From assembly GCF_900240215.1 (NCBI RefSeq), contig NZ_LT964679.1:2459446-2523445 (forward strand): a stretch of DNA of 64,000 bases, written 5' to 3'. The position numbers were made by a program, and so were the translations under genes. The DNA is from Raoultibacter timonensis (GTDB lineage Bacteria; Actinomycetota; Coriobacteriia; Coriobacteriales; Eggerthellaceae). Of the stretch, positions 53,202 through 61,943 are shown piece after piece. Every line of letters begins with the position of its first letter. The first letter of the stretch is position 1. The notes below the pieces were generated by a model. That model was not told the origin of the DNA, did no database searches, and was given only the letters and a program-made list of their open reading frames with translations.

Positions 53202-53945
53202 ACGCAATCCTTTTTCTCGCATAACCGTTCTACACCCGTGCTTTGGCGCATCAGGTATGTAATAAGTTCTCATAATACGTGACCAAACTAGTACTGTAAT
53301 ATATTCCACAATTATTATGTAATATATTCCTTTATGATACCGACAAGATCGCAATTTGAGAGCTTGTTATTTGGTTATTTGGTTATTTGGTTGTTGGATT
53401 GATCGCAAAGCCGGATTGAGCCACCGCAAGGAGGAACTGGGCGAATACCGCCTGCCGCAAGCGAAGGAAGCCGAAGATGCCGCGCCGCTGCGAGTGCGAA
53501 GACCGACGGTACTGCGCTCTTGCGAGCATACTCCAGAAGCCGCCCTTTCGCTGCCAAAGCAAAACCGACAAGGCTCCCGCTGCCTCACCGGAACACGCAC
53601 AACGGGGGTTTTCGGTAAAACCACTCGAGTTTGGCAGAGATTTTCGATTTTTTCCTCGCAACGCGTCCATGCCAGCAGCGGTGCGAAAGCCGATTCTCGG
53701 CCTGCAGGGTTTGGTAGCGGCACCGTACCGCTCGGCGGGTTCGCCTTCGACCCGAACGAGTGCTGCATCCCAACCGACCTCGGGTCGAGTTGCCTCTTCT
53801 GCTCGACCTCATGGCAATCCGACCGACAGGGTCGTAGGTGAGACGGGCCTCTGGCAACATCAAACCCGCGACCCCAACTCCAATCGAATGCCGCACGCCC
53901 ACCTGCCAACCAGCAAGCGCGCGGACGCCGTCAACAGCCTCGAAG
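53202..53945. other. Gene-poor region: AT-rich promoter part plus uncoded block
   Basis: The first 200 bases (53202-53400) are AT-rich, unlike their surroundings, and probably contain the surface protein promoter. The rest (about 53400-53940) is GC-rich and open in several frames on both strands at once, with no frame looking like a real protein. It may be a decayed or repeated element or a structured RNA. No terminal repeats were found. Confidence 0.5.
53367..53390. repeat. Three tandem copies of TTATTTGG
   Basis: Three perfect 8-bp copies followed by a degenerate TTGTTGG (53391-53397). The array marks the boundary between the AT-rich part and the GC-rich uncoded block. Such short arrays vary in copy number by slippage. 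Confidence 0.85.
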
Positions 53946-54311
53946 CTATCCCATCTTCATGAAACCGAGCGAGTACGACACGATCCAGAACACGAGAGCG
54001 ATAGCCGCGTAGATGCGCATCGGGCTCGACGCCTTGCCATCTGCGCGATGGCGTATCACGAACACGAGATCGACCACCATGAGCGCGAGCGCGGTATAGC
54101 CGATCCATCCGTGGAAATCCGCCGGAATAAGACCTTGCGCCTGGATCATCATGCAGACCGTCGCAATCGCATCGCATACGACGGCGATGGTCTGCATGAT
54201 GACGTTGCGTTTCTTCACCTTCCCGGTTATCACCGTCATCAAGATGCCGACGGTGTACAGGATAAGCGCTGTCGTGGCAAGCAGCGCTCCGATCATTACG
54301 GGTACGGGCAT
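53946..54311 (-). CDS. Small four-helix membrane protein, function unknown
   Basis: A 121-residue protein with four hydrophobic segments separated by short charged loops (GKVKKRN, RHRADGKASSP). I do not recognise a family; the layout resembles small heme- or quinone-region membrane proteins, but there is no conserved His pattern to support that. RBS AGGAGAAATCGAAC precedes the ATG. The gene is divergent from another small membrane protein, with a palindrome between them. Confidence 0.7.
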   Translation of the reverse strand: MPVPVMIGALLATTALILYTVGILMTVITGKVKKRNVIMQTIAVVCDAIATVCMMIQAQGLIPADFHGWIGYTALALMVVDLVFVIRHRADGKASSPMRIYAAIALVFWIVSYSLGFMKMG

Positions 54312-54380
54312 GTTCGATTTCTCCTCGCTTCTCGATATGCAAGCGCAAAGATCATGTTTGCGCGACGAAGCACTCTACCC

Positions 54381-54399
54381 CCATGACGTTACGTCATGG
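54381..54399. promoter_or_regulatory. 9+1+9 palindrome, MerR-like candidate operator
   Basis: CCATGACGT and ACGTCATGG flank one T, and outer TACCC/GGGTA words add a second inverted pair. Long tight dyads of this form are typical of MerR-family sites. It sits between two divergent small membrane-protein genes. No MerR gene is in the window. Confidence 0.45.
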
Positions 54400-54509
54400 C
54401 AAGGGTAAATCCCGATGAATGATGCGTTTTTCGCGGATATCAGACGAGCGGTGCATGGAACAAAGCCGAAAAAGGGTATATCTTCTCTGATCGACAAGAA
54501 AGGGATGAC

Positions 54510-54944
54510 ATGGCCGATTTACCACGCACCACGAACACGGGCCTTGCGCTGTTCGCACTTGCCGCGCTGCTCACGTTCGGTTTCATTACCTTGCTCCAGT
54601 TTACGCCCATGCCCTGGTTCTTCGGTGCGCTTATCGCCATGCATTGCGGTATCGCGCTGTTCATTATCAGCAAACGCCTGTTCAAGAACTGCACCTACAT
54701 CGTAGCCCGGTACTACCGGTTCGAATACCTGCTGCTGGTTCCCTATCTGCTGATCATGGCGTACGCCTTCGCCAGCAAGGCGAACATCGTCCCGCTGTTC
54801 GAAACAGAGAAGAGCATCGTCACCCTCGCCTATACTTTTACGTGCCTGGTGCTGACGATCTGGAACTTCCAGCGCATGCGCAAAGATGTGCTGAACCAGC
54901 AAGACGAAGTGCTCGCATCTCGCAAAGCGCTCGGAGCTTTCTAG
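54510..54944 (+). CDS. Small four-helix membrane protein, function unknown
   Basis: A 144-residue protein with four hydrophobic segments (LALFALAALLTFGFITLL, WFFGALIAMHCGIALFII, YLLLVPYLLIMAYAFA, VTLAYTFTCLVLTIW) and a charged C-terminal helix. I recognise no family. The ATG at 54510 is preceded by AAAGGG. The pair with the divergent membrane protein may share the palindrome at 54381-54399. Confidence 0.72.
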   Translation: MADLPRTTNTGLALFALAALLTFGFITLLQFTPMPWFFGALIAMHCGIALFIISKRLFKNCTYIVARYYRFEYLLLVPYLLIMAYAFASKANIVPLFETEKSIVTLAYTFTCLVLTIWNFQRMRKDVLNQQDEVLASRKALGAF

Positions 54945-55002
54945 CCCGATCCGCTCCCCCGGCCTTGGGGCCGAACTGGGAATTCAAGCCATCACAACGC
55001 AT

Positions 55003-55032
55003 CGGACCTACGGACCTACGGGCTTACGGGCC
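55003..55032. repeat. Short 8-bp tandem repeat
   Basis: Units CGGACCTA, CGGACCTA, CGGGCTTA and a partial CGGGCC, ending just before the stop codon of the minus-strand LuxR gene. Function unlikely; it may be replication slippage. Confidence 0.7.
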
Positions 55033-55033
55033 G

Positions 55034-56542
55034 TCAAACCTGCGCGGCATCGCTTTTGCCCGCAGGCTTTTTGCTGCCGTCGACCGCACCGTCATAGGCC
55101 TCGACCTCGATCAAATCCATCATCTCCTGACGGCTGTGCACATCGAGCTTCTGATAGATGCGACGCGTATGAGATTTGAGCGTACCCGTTGCAATGTAGA
55201 GTTCTTTCGCTATTTCGGGAAGCGTCTTCTCGGAAGTGAGCAGCCAGAACACTTCCTTCTCGCGCGGCGAAAGCCGATAGCGGTCGGCGATCTCGGCGCA
55301 GCGCAGCGCAAAGCGGCTCGCCTCGTCGCCGTCTTCGGCGATCTTATCGGCGCCGAAGAACGCGAGGCCCCATTCCTCCGATGCCTTCCGCTCGAACAGG
55401 AGCGCTACCGTTGCAATGACCACGAGGATCGTCAGCACCACGATTACGATGGTGTCATCGGCGCGCACGGGCAGAAGCCCTGCGTTCATCGAGCTTTCGA
55501 GCAGATCTCCCCCCACCACGGTTACCGTCGCAACCTCCTGGATGCCGCACAGAACGAGTACCGATATGCCGTAGCGATGCGATATGTCGCACAGGAGAAT
55601 CGTGATTACCAAGAACATCGACGTGTAGGCTGTCGATATGAAAAGGCTTCCCACCACATTGCTTTTCGAGAAGGCGAGCAGGGTTATGAGCAGACCGCAC
55701 GTCATGAGAACGAACGGCGTACGGTAGATGAACGTGAAGTCGAAGCGATGAGACAAGAGGTACGTGGCCAGAAACAGCGCGCCCGCCGCGATGATAGTGC
55801 CCCATACCGAGGGGCTCACCATCGAGATATCGTCGGCCGCATGGAATCCGAAGATGAACTGGTAGATGCCGAGCACGACGATAAGGCCCCACGGGAAGCG
55901 CATCTTGCCCCACGTCCGCTTCGGCAGATCGGCCTTCGGGATCTTCGCAAACCCGATCTTCAGGCAAACGAGCGAGAGCAGCGGGAGTACAACCAGCACG
56001 AACGATAGCCGCTCAAGGCCCATCCCCACGAAGAGCCACCCCATGATGGCGCCGAGGAAGAACGCACCCGACACGTAGATCACCACACGGAACGGGTTGA
56101 AGCAGCTCTGGAGCTCCGCCCACATAAGAATGGAGAGCGACGCGCCCGCACCCGCGCATACGATCGAGGCGATCATGAGCGCGAATCCCGCATCGCCGCC
56201 AACGCCGCTTGCAACCCAAAGCACCGTCGACGCGATGAGCGCAGCCGTTGCCGTAGGCATAGACCACGGCTTCTCGTAGAGCGGTGCGACCTTGCGCGCG
56301 AAAACGGCCAGCGGCGCGAACACGGCGATCATCGCAAGGAGAAACAGATCCTGCCCGATCCACGCCTGACCGGGCACCAGCGCTGAAAATCGGTAGAACG
56401 CCATATCGTCCCATGCGCGGATGAAAGCGAATCCGAAAAAGCACAGCGACAAGTGCTTGAGATCGCCGAGCTTTCGCCCGGTAGCGAAAGGCCGATCATC
56501 ATTGTTCACCGCTCTATCGTCTTGCACTGTCTCGGTTCGCAC
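55034..56542 (-). CDS. Membrane-embedded LuxR-type regulator
   Basis: A protein of about 502 residues with about twelve membrane helices and a C-terminal LuxR helix-turn-helix (YRLSPREKEVFWLLTSEKTL, then GTLKSHTRRIYQKL; about 425-480). The start is taken as a GTG at 56542 behind GGGGGTGG, since the frame upstream (to 56722) runs through Cys-rich sequence without hydrophobicity and into the divergent gene's promoter. It is divergent from the FMN/FAD reductase and probably controls it. Confidence 0.87.
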   Translation of the reverse strand: MRTETVQDDRAVNNDDRPFATGRKLGDLKHLSLCFFGFAFIRAWDDMAFYRFSALVPGQAWIGQDLFLLAMIAVFAPLAVFARKVAPLYEKPWSMPTATAALIASTVLWVASGVGGDAGFALMIASIVCAGAGASLSILMWAELQSCFNPFRVVIYVSGAFFLGAIMGWLFVGMGLERLSFVLVVLPLLSLVCLKIGFAKIPKADLPKRTWGKMRFPWGLIVVLGIYQFIFGFHAADDISMVSPSVWGTIIAAGALFLATYLLSHRFDFTFIYRTPFVLMTCGLLITLLAFSKSNVVGSLFISTAYTSMFLVITILLCDISHRYGISVLVLCGIQEVATVTVVGGDLLESSMNAGLLPVRADDTIVIVVLTILVVIATVALLFERKASEEWGLAFFGADKIAEDGDEASRFALRCAEIADRYRLSPREKEVFWLLTSEKTLPEIAKELYIATGTLKSHTRRIYQKLDVHSRQEMMDLIEVEAYDGAVDGSKKPAGKSDAAQV

Positions 56543-56736
56543 GCTCCCACCCCCGCAAGCATTATATACAGAGGGATGGGTTTTCGAGCAGCGGTTTACA
56601 TGCGGGTTACAAAAATACACCCCACGCTGCGCCATGGGGAGATGTGCGCAATTCGATTTGTCTGCATACTGCGGCTTGCCGATGCCGGCCGTTCGGCTGA
56701 GGCAGGAATTGCACCGCATCAACTTGGGAGGACATT

Positions 56737-58683
56737 ATGGAATCAAACCATTCATCAGCTTCAAACGGAACGCCGATGAGCCGTCGCACGTTCATGAAAA
56801 CAGCAACGATAGCCGGCGTATCGATAGCCGTGTTCGGGCTTTCCGGCTGTGCGCCCGCCGCAACGAGCGAGCAGCAGACGAGTTTCACGGCGGGCACCTA
56901 CACCGCTTCGGCCCAGGGCAAATTTGCACCCGTTACCGTCGAGATGACGTTCGAGAGCGACAGCATCGCAAGCGCCAAGGTAGCCAAGCACGAAGAAACC
57001 GAGTACATCTCGGATCGCGCCATCGAGGAAATCCCCGCACTCATCGCCGAACACCAAACGCTCAACCTCGACACCATCACGGGAGCCACGCTCACGAGTA
57101 TGGCGATTCTGACCGCCGCCGAAGACTGCGTGAAGCAAGCGGGCGGCGATGCGAAGGCCCTCAAAGCGAACTACGAAGCGCCTGCGAAGTCGACCGAGGT
57201 CGTCGATCTCGAAGCCGACGTCGTCGTTGCCGGCGCCGGCGCCTCGGGCATGGCGGCAGCAGTCTGTTGCGCGCAACGGGGCGCCAAGGTGATCGTCGTG
57301 GAGAAGAGCTGCAACATCGGCGGCAACGGCCTCGTCTGCGGCGGCTACCTCGAGTACCCTGAAACGCCCGTCGAGTTGCGTCCGACCATGACCGACGCGC
57401 AGAAAGCCGAGGTCGACGCGAAGATCGCAGCCGCCGAGCAATCGGCCATTCCCGCGACCTACCTCGACGAGCTCAAGCAGCAGTGGGCCGACTGGTTAGC
57501 ATCCGGTGAAACGCGGTGCTTCGATTCGACGATCCTCGAATCCGTCGAATACAACCTTCCCGACTGCGAAGATTTCGACAACTCCCATCAGGTGACGGTG
57601 CGCGAGAAGGAGTTCGGCGATTGGCTCGTCGATTCGGGCTTCAAGTTCAAAGAAGCTGTCGGCATCGTCGGGTACCCGTGGCCTCGCTGGGCGGTTCCCG
57701 CCGAAGGTCGCTGCGGACAGAGCTACTTCCAGTTCTACGATAAGGCCATCCAAAACGGCTGCGACGTGCAAGTCATGCTGACCACGCCCGCCACCGAGCT
57801 CATCACCGAAGGCGATGCGGTCGTCGGTTTGGTAGCCGTCGGCGAAGACGGAACCACCTACAACATCCGCACCTCGCAGGGAGTCGTCCTGGCAACCGGC
57901 GGATTCTCGGGCAACCCCGATATGCTGCGCGAGTACAACCAGATCTGGAACTGGTCGGACACCCAAGCCATCCCCACGACCAACTGCTACGGCCACGACG
58001 GCGACGGCATCACCATGGGCCTTTCGGTTGGATGCGGACTTGCGCTCATGCACCTGCAGATGCCCTTCCCGTTCGCCGACTGCCAGAACGCCACCGATGA
58101 GACCACGGTCGGCGATGACATCGATTGCGTGATCGTCAACAAAGAAGGTAAGCGCTTCATGGACGAAGTGCTCGACCGCTACACCATGACCGAGAACATC
58201 ATGGCCCAACCCGACCAGATGATGTTCATGATATCGGACGCCGACACGAGCCGCGTCGAGGGCGACAAGAACCGCTACGGCCGCGACATGCAGAATCTTA
58301 TCGATCAGAAGCAGCTCTACGTGGCTGACACCATCGAGGAACTCGCCGAACAGATCGGCTGCGACCCGCAAACGCTTAAGGCGACGATCGACCGCTACAA
58401 CGAGATCGCGCGCGCAAAGGAGGATCCCGATTTCGGAAGAACGGTCTTCTCGAACCTGAGCCCGATCGAGAATGCTCCTTTCTACGCTTCGCCGCGCACC
58501 TGGGCCATGCACATCACCACAGGCGGCATCACCACCGACGTCGTAGGCGGTTACCGTGCGCTGCGTGAAGACGGCACGGTAATCGAGGGACTGCGCGCAC
58601 TCGGCGAATGCGCATGCGGGATGGCCGGCGTGGCCGTCATGTCACAGGGCCTCGCCCTTGCCAAGGACATGTTCGGCGAATAG
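56737..58683 (+). CDS. Tat-exported FMN/FAD flavoprotein reductase
   Basis: A 648-residue exported reductase. MSRRTFMKTATIAG gives a twin-arginine signal (Arg16-Arg17) and LSGC a lipobox (Cys38). Residues about 50-135 are an FMN-binding domain with a flavinylation motif DTITGATLTS (112-121), where ApbE would attach FMN to a Thr. The FAD domain starts with VVVAGAGASGMA (163-172), and a fumarate-reductase-like catalytic part follows, ending GECACGMAGVAVMSQG. Covalent FMN would pass electrons from a membrane donor to FAD, as in urocanate and fumarate reductases of this type. The substrate is unknown. RBS GGGAGG. No apbE gene is in the window. Confidence 0.92.
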   Translation: MESNHSSASNGTPMSRRTFMKTATIAGVSIAVFGLSGCAPAATSEQQTSFTAGTYTASAQGKFAPVTVEMTFESDSIASAKVAKHEETEYISDRAIEEIPALIAEHQTLNLDTITGATLTSMAILTAAEDCVKQAGGDAKALKANYEAPAKSTEVVDLEADVVVAGAGASGMAAAVCCAQRGAKVIVVEKSCNIGGNGLVCGGYLEYPETPVELRPTMTDAQKAEVDAKIAAAEQSAIPATYLDELKQQWADWLASGETRCFDSTILESVEYNLPDCEDFDNSHQVTVREKEFGDWLVDSGFKFKEAVGIVGYPWPRWAVPAEGRCGQSYFQFYDKAIQNGCDVQVMLTTPATELITEGDAVVGLVAVGEDGTTYNIRTSQGVVLATGGFSGNPDMLREYNQIWNWSDTQAIPTTNCYGHDGDGITMGLSVGCGLALMHLQMPFPFADCQNATDETTVGDDIDCVIVNKEGKRFMDEVLDRYTMTENIMAQPDQMMFMISDADTSRVEGDKNRYGRDMQNLIDQKQLYVADTIEELAEQIGCDPQTLKATIDRYNEIARAKEDPDFGRTVFSNLSPIENAPFYASPRTWAMHITTGGITTDVVGGYRALREDGTVIEGLRALGECACGMAGVAVMSQGLALAKDMFGE

Positions 58684-58714
58684 AGCCATCGCCGACGCTT
58701 CGCACGAGCGCACA

Positions 58715-58754
58715 ACGCAAAGAAGGCCGAGCACGTCATCGGCCTTCTTTGCGT
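58715..58754 (+). terminator. 16-bp hairpin terminator of the flavoprotein gene
   Basis: Perfect arms ACGCAAAGAAGGCCGA and TCGGCCTTCTTTGCGT around an eight-base loop, 32 bases after the stop codon. The T-rich part is inside the stem. Confidence 0.75.
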
Positions 58755-58782
58755 ATCGTCCGCCGAGGTGATCGGCCTTCCG

Positions 58783-58834
58783 CGCACCTCGGCCTTCCTG
58801 CGCACCTTGGCCTTCCAGCGCACCTCGGTCCTCG
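58783..58834. repeat. 18-bp tandem repeats
   Basis: Units 58783-58800 (CGCACCTCGGCCTTCCTG), 58801-58818 (CGCACCTTGGCCTTCCAG) and 58819-58834 (partial), with an earlier degenerate copy at about 58763-58782. The GGCCTTC word also forms the right arm of the preceding terminator, so the array may have grown from it. Confidence 0.8.
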
Positions 58835-58926
58835 TTTCGAGTCGGTAACCGAGCACTACCGCGAACTCCGATGGCATTCCGTTCGCTATAATGAACCCAT
58901 CGGCCTACGCGGGAAGAGGAAATCGC

Positions 58927-59403
58927 ATGCTGTACAAGACCATCGTCGTCCCCTACGACAACTCGGAATCGGCCCACGCGGCCCTGATCGAAGCCATGAA
59001 GATCGCAACGCTCGATTCCGACTCGACCGTTCGCATCCTGCACATCGTCGACACCGAGCAGCGGGTGATCGACAAACTCGAAGCGAAAAGCGGAACGCCC
59101 GATGCTCCGAAACCCTCATCCGTTGCCCTGCGGGCCCTCTTCGACGAAGTGATCCACGAAGCCGATACCGAACTCCATGAGCATATCGATCCGGTGATCG
59201 CCGTCGGCGGCAGCCGTGTGGGTATCGATATCGTGGAGGAAACGCTTCCCGGCGACCAGATCGTCGCCTACGCCAAAGAGCATGAAGCGGAGCTCATCGT
59301 CATGGGATCGCGCGGCCTCGGTGCACTGCGCGGCATTCTCGGCAGCGTAAGCAGCCATGTGCTCCGCACGGCCCCCATGCCGGTTATGATCGTCAAGCAA
59401 TAA
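58927..59403 (+). CDS. Universal stress protein (UspA family)
   Basis: A 158-residue cytoplasmic protein of the ATP-binding Usp class. It begins MLYKTIVVPYDNSESA and has the nucleotide motif GSRGLGALRGILGSVSSHVL (G-2x-G-9x-G-S) near 130-150, then MPVMIVK. These proteins help survival in starvation and redox stress, but the biochemical output is not known. AGAGGAAATCGC precedes ATG 58927. It lies 24 bases before the YdcF-like gene and may share a transcript. Confidence 0.93.
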   Translation: MLYKTIVVPYDNSESAHAALIEAMKIATLDSDSTVRILHIVDTEQRVIDKLEAKSGTPDAPKPSSVALRALFDEVIHEADTELHEHIDPVIAVGGSRVGIDIVEETLPGDQIVAYAKEHEAELIVMGSRGLGALRGILGSVSSHVLRTAPMPVMIVKQ

Positions 59404-59427
59404 GACCGCAGCCGCCGACTCGCCGCC

Positions 59428-60498
59428 ATGGAAGTAATCGCCGCATCCTGCATAGTCACAGCCGTGCTATTCGGCGTCTTCTTTCTCATATACCGCACGA
59501 ATAAGACCAGCCTTATGTCGGGATTCACCTTCGGCATGTTCTTGTTTGCACTCGTAGCAACGTATACGATTGCCGTCGGCCAGCATCCCGCAAACCCGTT
59601 TTTGCTGTATCCGCTTATCGCGCTAGCAGGCATTGCGCTCATCGTTCCCCTGTTCGGAATATATATCCTCGTCGGCTATCTTCTCCACAACGCACGCGTC
59701 GTGTTCCGCAAAGAAGGCAGGTCTCTGTCTAACTCGCTTACGCTTATCGCAGCCATCGGCATCATCGCACTCGTCATCGTGTCATGGTTCGTCGCGTCGG
59801 AATCCATCCCCATCTGGCTTCAAGCCATCTGGGCTGGCATCACGTCCATCGTGGCGATCTACACCTTCGTCGTCTTCGTGTTCCTCGTTACAACGGCTCT
59901 GTGCTCGATCGCCCGCCCGAAGAGAGATAAAGACTACATCGTAGTGCTGGGAAGCGGGCTCATCGAGGGTCGCGTGACACCGCTGTTGGCCGGCAGGATA
60001 CGCCGCGCCATCCAGTTCGCCCGCAAGCAGTGCGACAAAACCGAGAAGCTTCCCGTACTCGTTATGTCAGGGGGGCAAGGCCCCGACGAGCCTCTGGCAG
60101 AGGCTCGGGCCATGGCGCAGTTCGCGATCGACGCAGGATACGATCCCGCCCACGTGCTCGTCGAAGACAAATCGACCAACACCGCCGAGAACATGGCTTT
60201 TTCAAAATCCCTGATGGACGCTCGCTCGCCCGGGGGATACAAAGCGATTTTCTCCACAAGCAGCTACCATGTGATGAGAGCGGGCATCTACGCGCGCAAA
60301 GCGGGGCTGAAGATCGACGGCATCGGTGCGCCCACCGCACTGTACTACCTTCCAAACGCGCTTCTTCGCGAGTTCATCGCGCTCGTCGTGATGCGCAAGA
60401 AACGATTCATCGTCGTTGTCGTAATCGTGTTTCTGCTGACCGCAACCTCCTACGGCCTTCCCTATTACCTCGCTCAAATGATCTCTTCCACCCTGTAG
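59428..60498 (+). CDS. YdcF/ElyC-like DUF218 membrane protein
   Basis: A 356-residue protein with five to six N-terminal membrane helices (to about residue 165), a DUF218 domain (about 170-320; YIVVLGSGLIEGRVTPLLAGRI, VMSGGQGPDEPLAEA, NTAENMAFSK, IFSTSSYHVMRAG) and a last hydrophobic segment. DUF218 proteins of this form act in envelope biogenesis in some bacteria (ElyC, SanA), but the reaction is unknown. No clear SD precedes the ATG; coupling to uspA is possible. Confidence 0.85.
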   Translation: MEVIAASCIVTAVLFGVFFLIYRTNKTSLMSGFTFGMFLFALVATYTIAVGQHPANPFLLYPLIALAGIALIVPLFGIYILVGYLLHNARVVFRKEGRSLSNSLTLIAAIGIIALVIVSWFVASESIPIWLQAIWAGITSIVAIYTFVVFVFLVTTALCSIARPKRDKDYIVVLGSGLIEGRVTPLLAGRIRRAIQFARKQCDKTEKLPVLVMSGGQGPDEPLAEARAMAQFAIDAGYDPAHVLVEDKSTNTAENMAFSKSLMDARSPGGYKAIFSTSSYHVMRAGIYARKAGLKIDGIGAPTALYYLPNALLREFIALVVMRKKRFIVVVVIVFLLTATSYGLPYYLAQMISSTL

Positions 60499-60702
60499 GA
60501 AAAATCTGCCGTCCAGCGCCCCTGGCGCTTTCGCCGCCCATAGCACACGCATATGCACATCAGATCACAAAACGGTATCGATGTGCGCACCGTTTGACAA
60601 CGGTCTTCGCACACCCGTCTTCACGGGCGTATGATTGCGAAACGACAACAGAACCCGGAGCTTCGAAGCCGTACGCCCGAAGCGGGAAAGAAGGAGATCA
60701 CC

Positions 60703-61056
60703 ATGCCGTCATTCGCAAACCCCTTTGCAGGCAATGTCGATCGCAAGATGTCGAACGCCGAGCTTATGCAGGCGCTTCGCCTCGATATCGCAGGAGAACT
60801 CGAAGCAATCTATTTGTACGAATCGCACTACCTCGCAACCGATGATCCCGCAGCCAAGAAGGTCCTCGCCGACATCCGCGATGAAGAGAAGGCCCACATG
60901 GGAGAGCTTATCACCCTCATGCGCTATCTGGATCCGAAGGAGACCGAGCTGTTCTTGGACGGCGAAGGCGAAGTGAACGAGATGCTTGAAGACCTGCGCA
61001 TCGACGCAACTCCGAAGCCCGCTTCGGGCCCGACCGTCGGCGATCTATCCGAATAA
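60703..61056 (+). CDS. Encapsulated ferritin (EncFtn) cargo protein
   Basis: A 117-residue ferritin-like protein of two long helices that acts as a decameric ferroxidase inside an encapsulin shell. Glu32, Tyr39, Glu62 and His65 (GELEAIYLYE and RDEEKAHM) are at the same positions as the ferroxidase residues of Rhodospirillum rubrum EncFtn as I recall them. Unlike classical ferritin it cannot hold iron alone. The C-terminal tail PASGPTVGDLSE resembles an encapsulation peptide. RBS AAGGAG. It lies 21 bases before the shell gene. Confidence 0.9.
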   Translation: MPSFANPFAGNVDRKMSNAELMQALRLDIAGELEAIYLYESHYLATDDPAAKKVLADIRDEEKAHMGELITLMRYLDPKETELFLDGEGEVNEMLEDLRIDATPKPASGPTVGDLSE

Positions 61057-61077
61057 CCCGAACAGGAAGTGATCATC

Positions 61078-61890
61078 ATGGATTACCTGGCACGCGAAAG
61101 CGCCGATCTATCCGACGAACTGTGGCAGCAGATCGACGGCACCGTCATCGGCGCCATCAAAGAGCAGATCGTCTGCCGCCGCTTCTTGAAGCTATTCGGC
61201 CCCATCGGTCCCGGCTCCACCTCGGTCGCGGTTGACGGCGTGGGCAAAGAGGAGATTCTCGAGGACGGCATCGGCCGCATAGCCGGACGCACGCAGCTCG
61301 AACTGCCCATGCTGTTCGAGGATTTCACCATCCTCGGCCGCGATCTCGAATACGCCAAGCAGACCGGCTACCCGCTCGACCTCGCCAACGCCGCACGCGC
61401 AGCCAAGCAGGCAGCACGTCGCGAGGACGAGCTCATCCTGCTCGGCAACGCAACGCTCGGCACGCAGGGCCTGGCCAACGCCAAGGACGCGGCAAAGATA
61501 AAGAAGACCGACTGGAAGAAGGATGAGAACGGTTACTCCGACGTGGCAAAAGCAGTGGCCGAGCTGGCAAAGAACGGCTATCTCGGGCGCTACGCACTCG
61601 TGGTGAGCCCCGATGTCTACCTCGACCTCCAGCGCCTGCAACCCTCCCTCGGCATGCTCGAGATCGACCGCGTGAAGAAGCTCATCGGCGACAACGTGTA
61701 CATGTACGGCAGCTTCGGTGCAGGCAAAGCCGTACTCGTGTGCGCTGAGCCCGAGTACCTCGACCTCGCGGTAGGACTCGACTTCTCGGTGGGCTATGCC
61801 GAGCTCGTGGACTTCAACCACCACTTCCGCATCATGGAGACCGCAGCGCTGCGCATCAAGGACCCCGGCGCCATCGTCGTGTTCTCGTAG
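61078..61890 (+). CDS. Encapsulin nanocompartment shell protein (family 1)
   Basis: A 270-residue shell protein with an HK97 phage-capsid fold, of the linocin-M18/encapsulin family. It begins MDYLARESADLSDELWQQID, and RRFLKLFGPIGPG, LELPMLFEDFTILGRDLE and NHHFRIMETAALRIKDPGAIVVF are family blocks. The size fits T=1 shells of 60 subunits. With the EncFtn cargo gene directly upstream it forms an iron-storage compartment. ATG 61078 follows GGAAGTG. No phage genes are nearby. Confidence 0.95.
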   Translation: MDYLARESADLSDELWQQIDGTVIGAIKEQIVCRRFLKLFGPIGPGSTSVAVDGVGKEEILEDGIGRIAGRTQLELPMLFEDFTILGRDLEYAKQTGYPLDLANAARAAKQAARREDELILLGNATLGTQGLANAKDAAKIKKTDWKKDENGYSDVAKAVAELAKNGYLGRYALVVSPDVYLDLQRLQPSLGMLEIDRVKKLIGDNVYMYGSFGAGKAVLVCAEPEYLDLAVGLDFSVGYAELVDFNHHFRIMETAALRIKDPGAIVVFS

Positions 61891-61897
61891 GTGCACG

Positions 61898-61931
61898 GAG
61901 CGCTTTCGGTACAGAAACGTCGAAAGCGCTC
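61898..61931 (+). terminator. First hairpin after encapsulin
   Basis: An 11-bp stem GAGCGCTTTCG/CGAAAGCGCTC with a 12-base loop, seven bases after the stop codon; the following bases are GAATAAGG, not T-rich. Confidence 0.6.
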
Positions 61932-61943
61932 GAATAAGGCGAT

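Noticed and set aside
53356-53962. Overlapping 160- to 180-codon frames on both strands
   Set aside because: Several frames are open at once, translations are low-complexity and none has an SD-supported start, so no gene is called.
58763-58834. Possible CRISPR array
   Set aside because: Units are adjacent with no spacers and only 18 bp long; this is a simple tandem repeat.
61078-61890. Phage capsid protein indicating a prophage
   Set aside because: The HK97-fold protein is an encapsulin shell with an EncFtn gene directly upstream, and no other phage genes are near.
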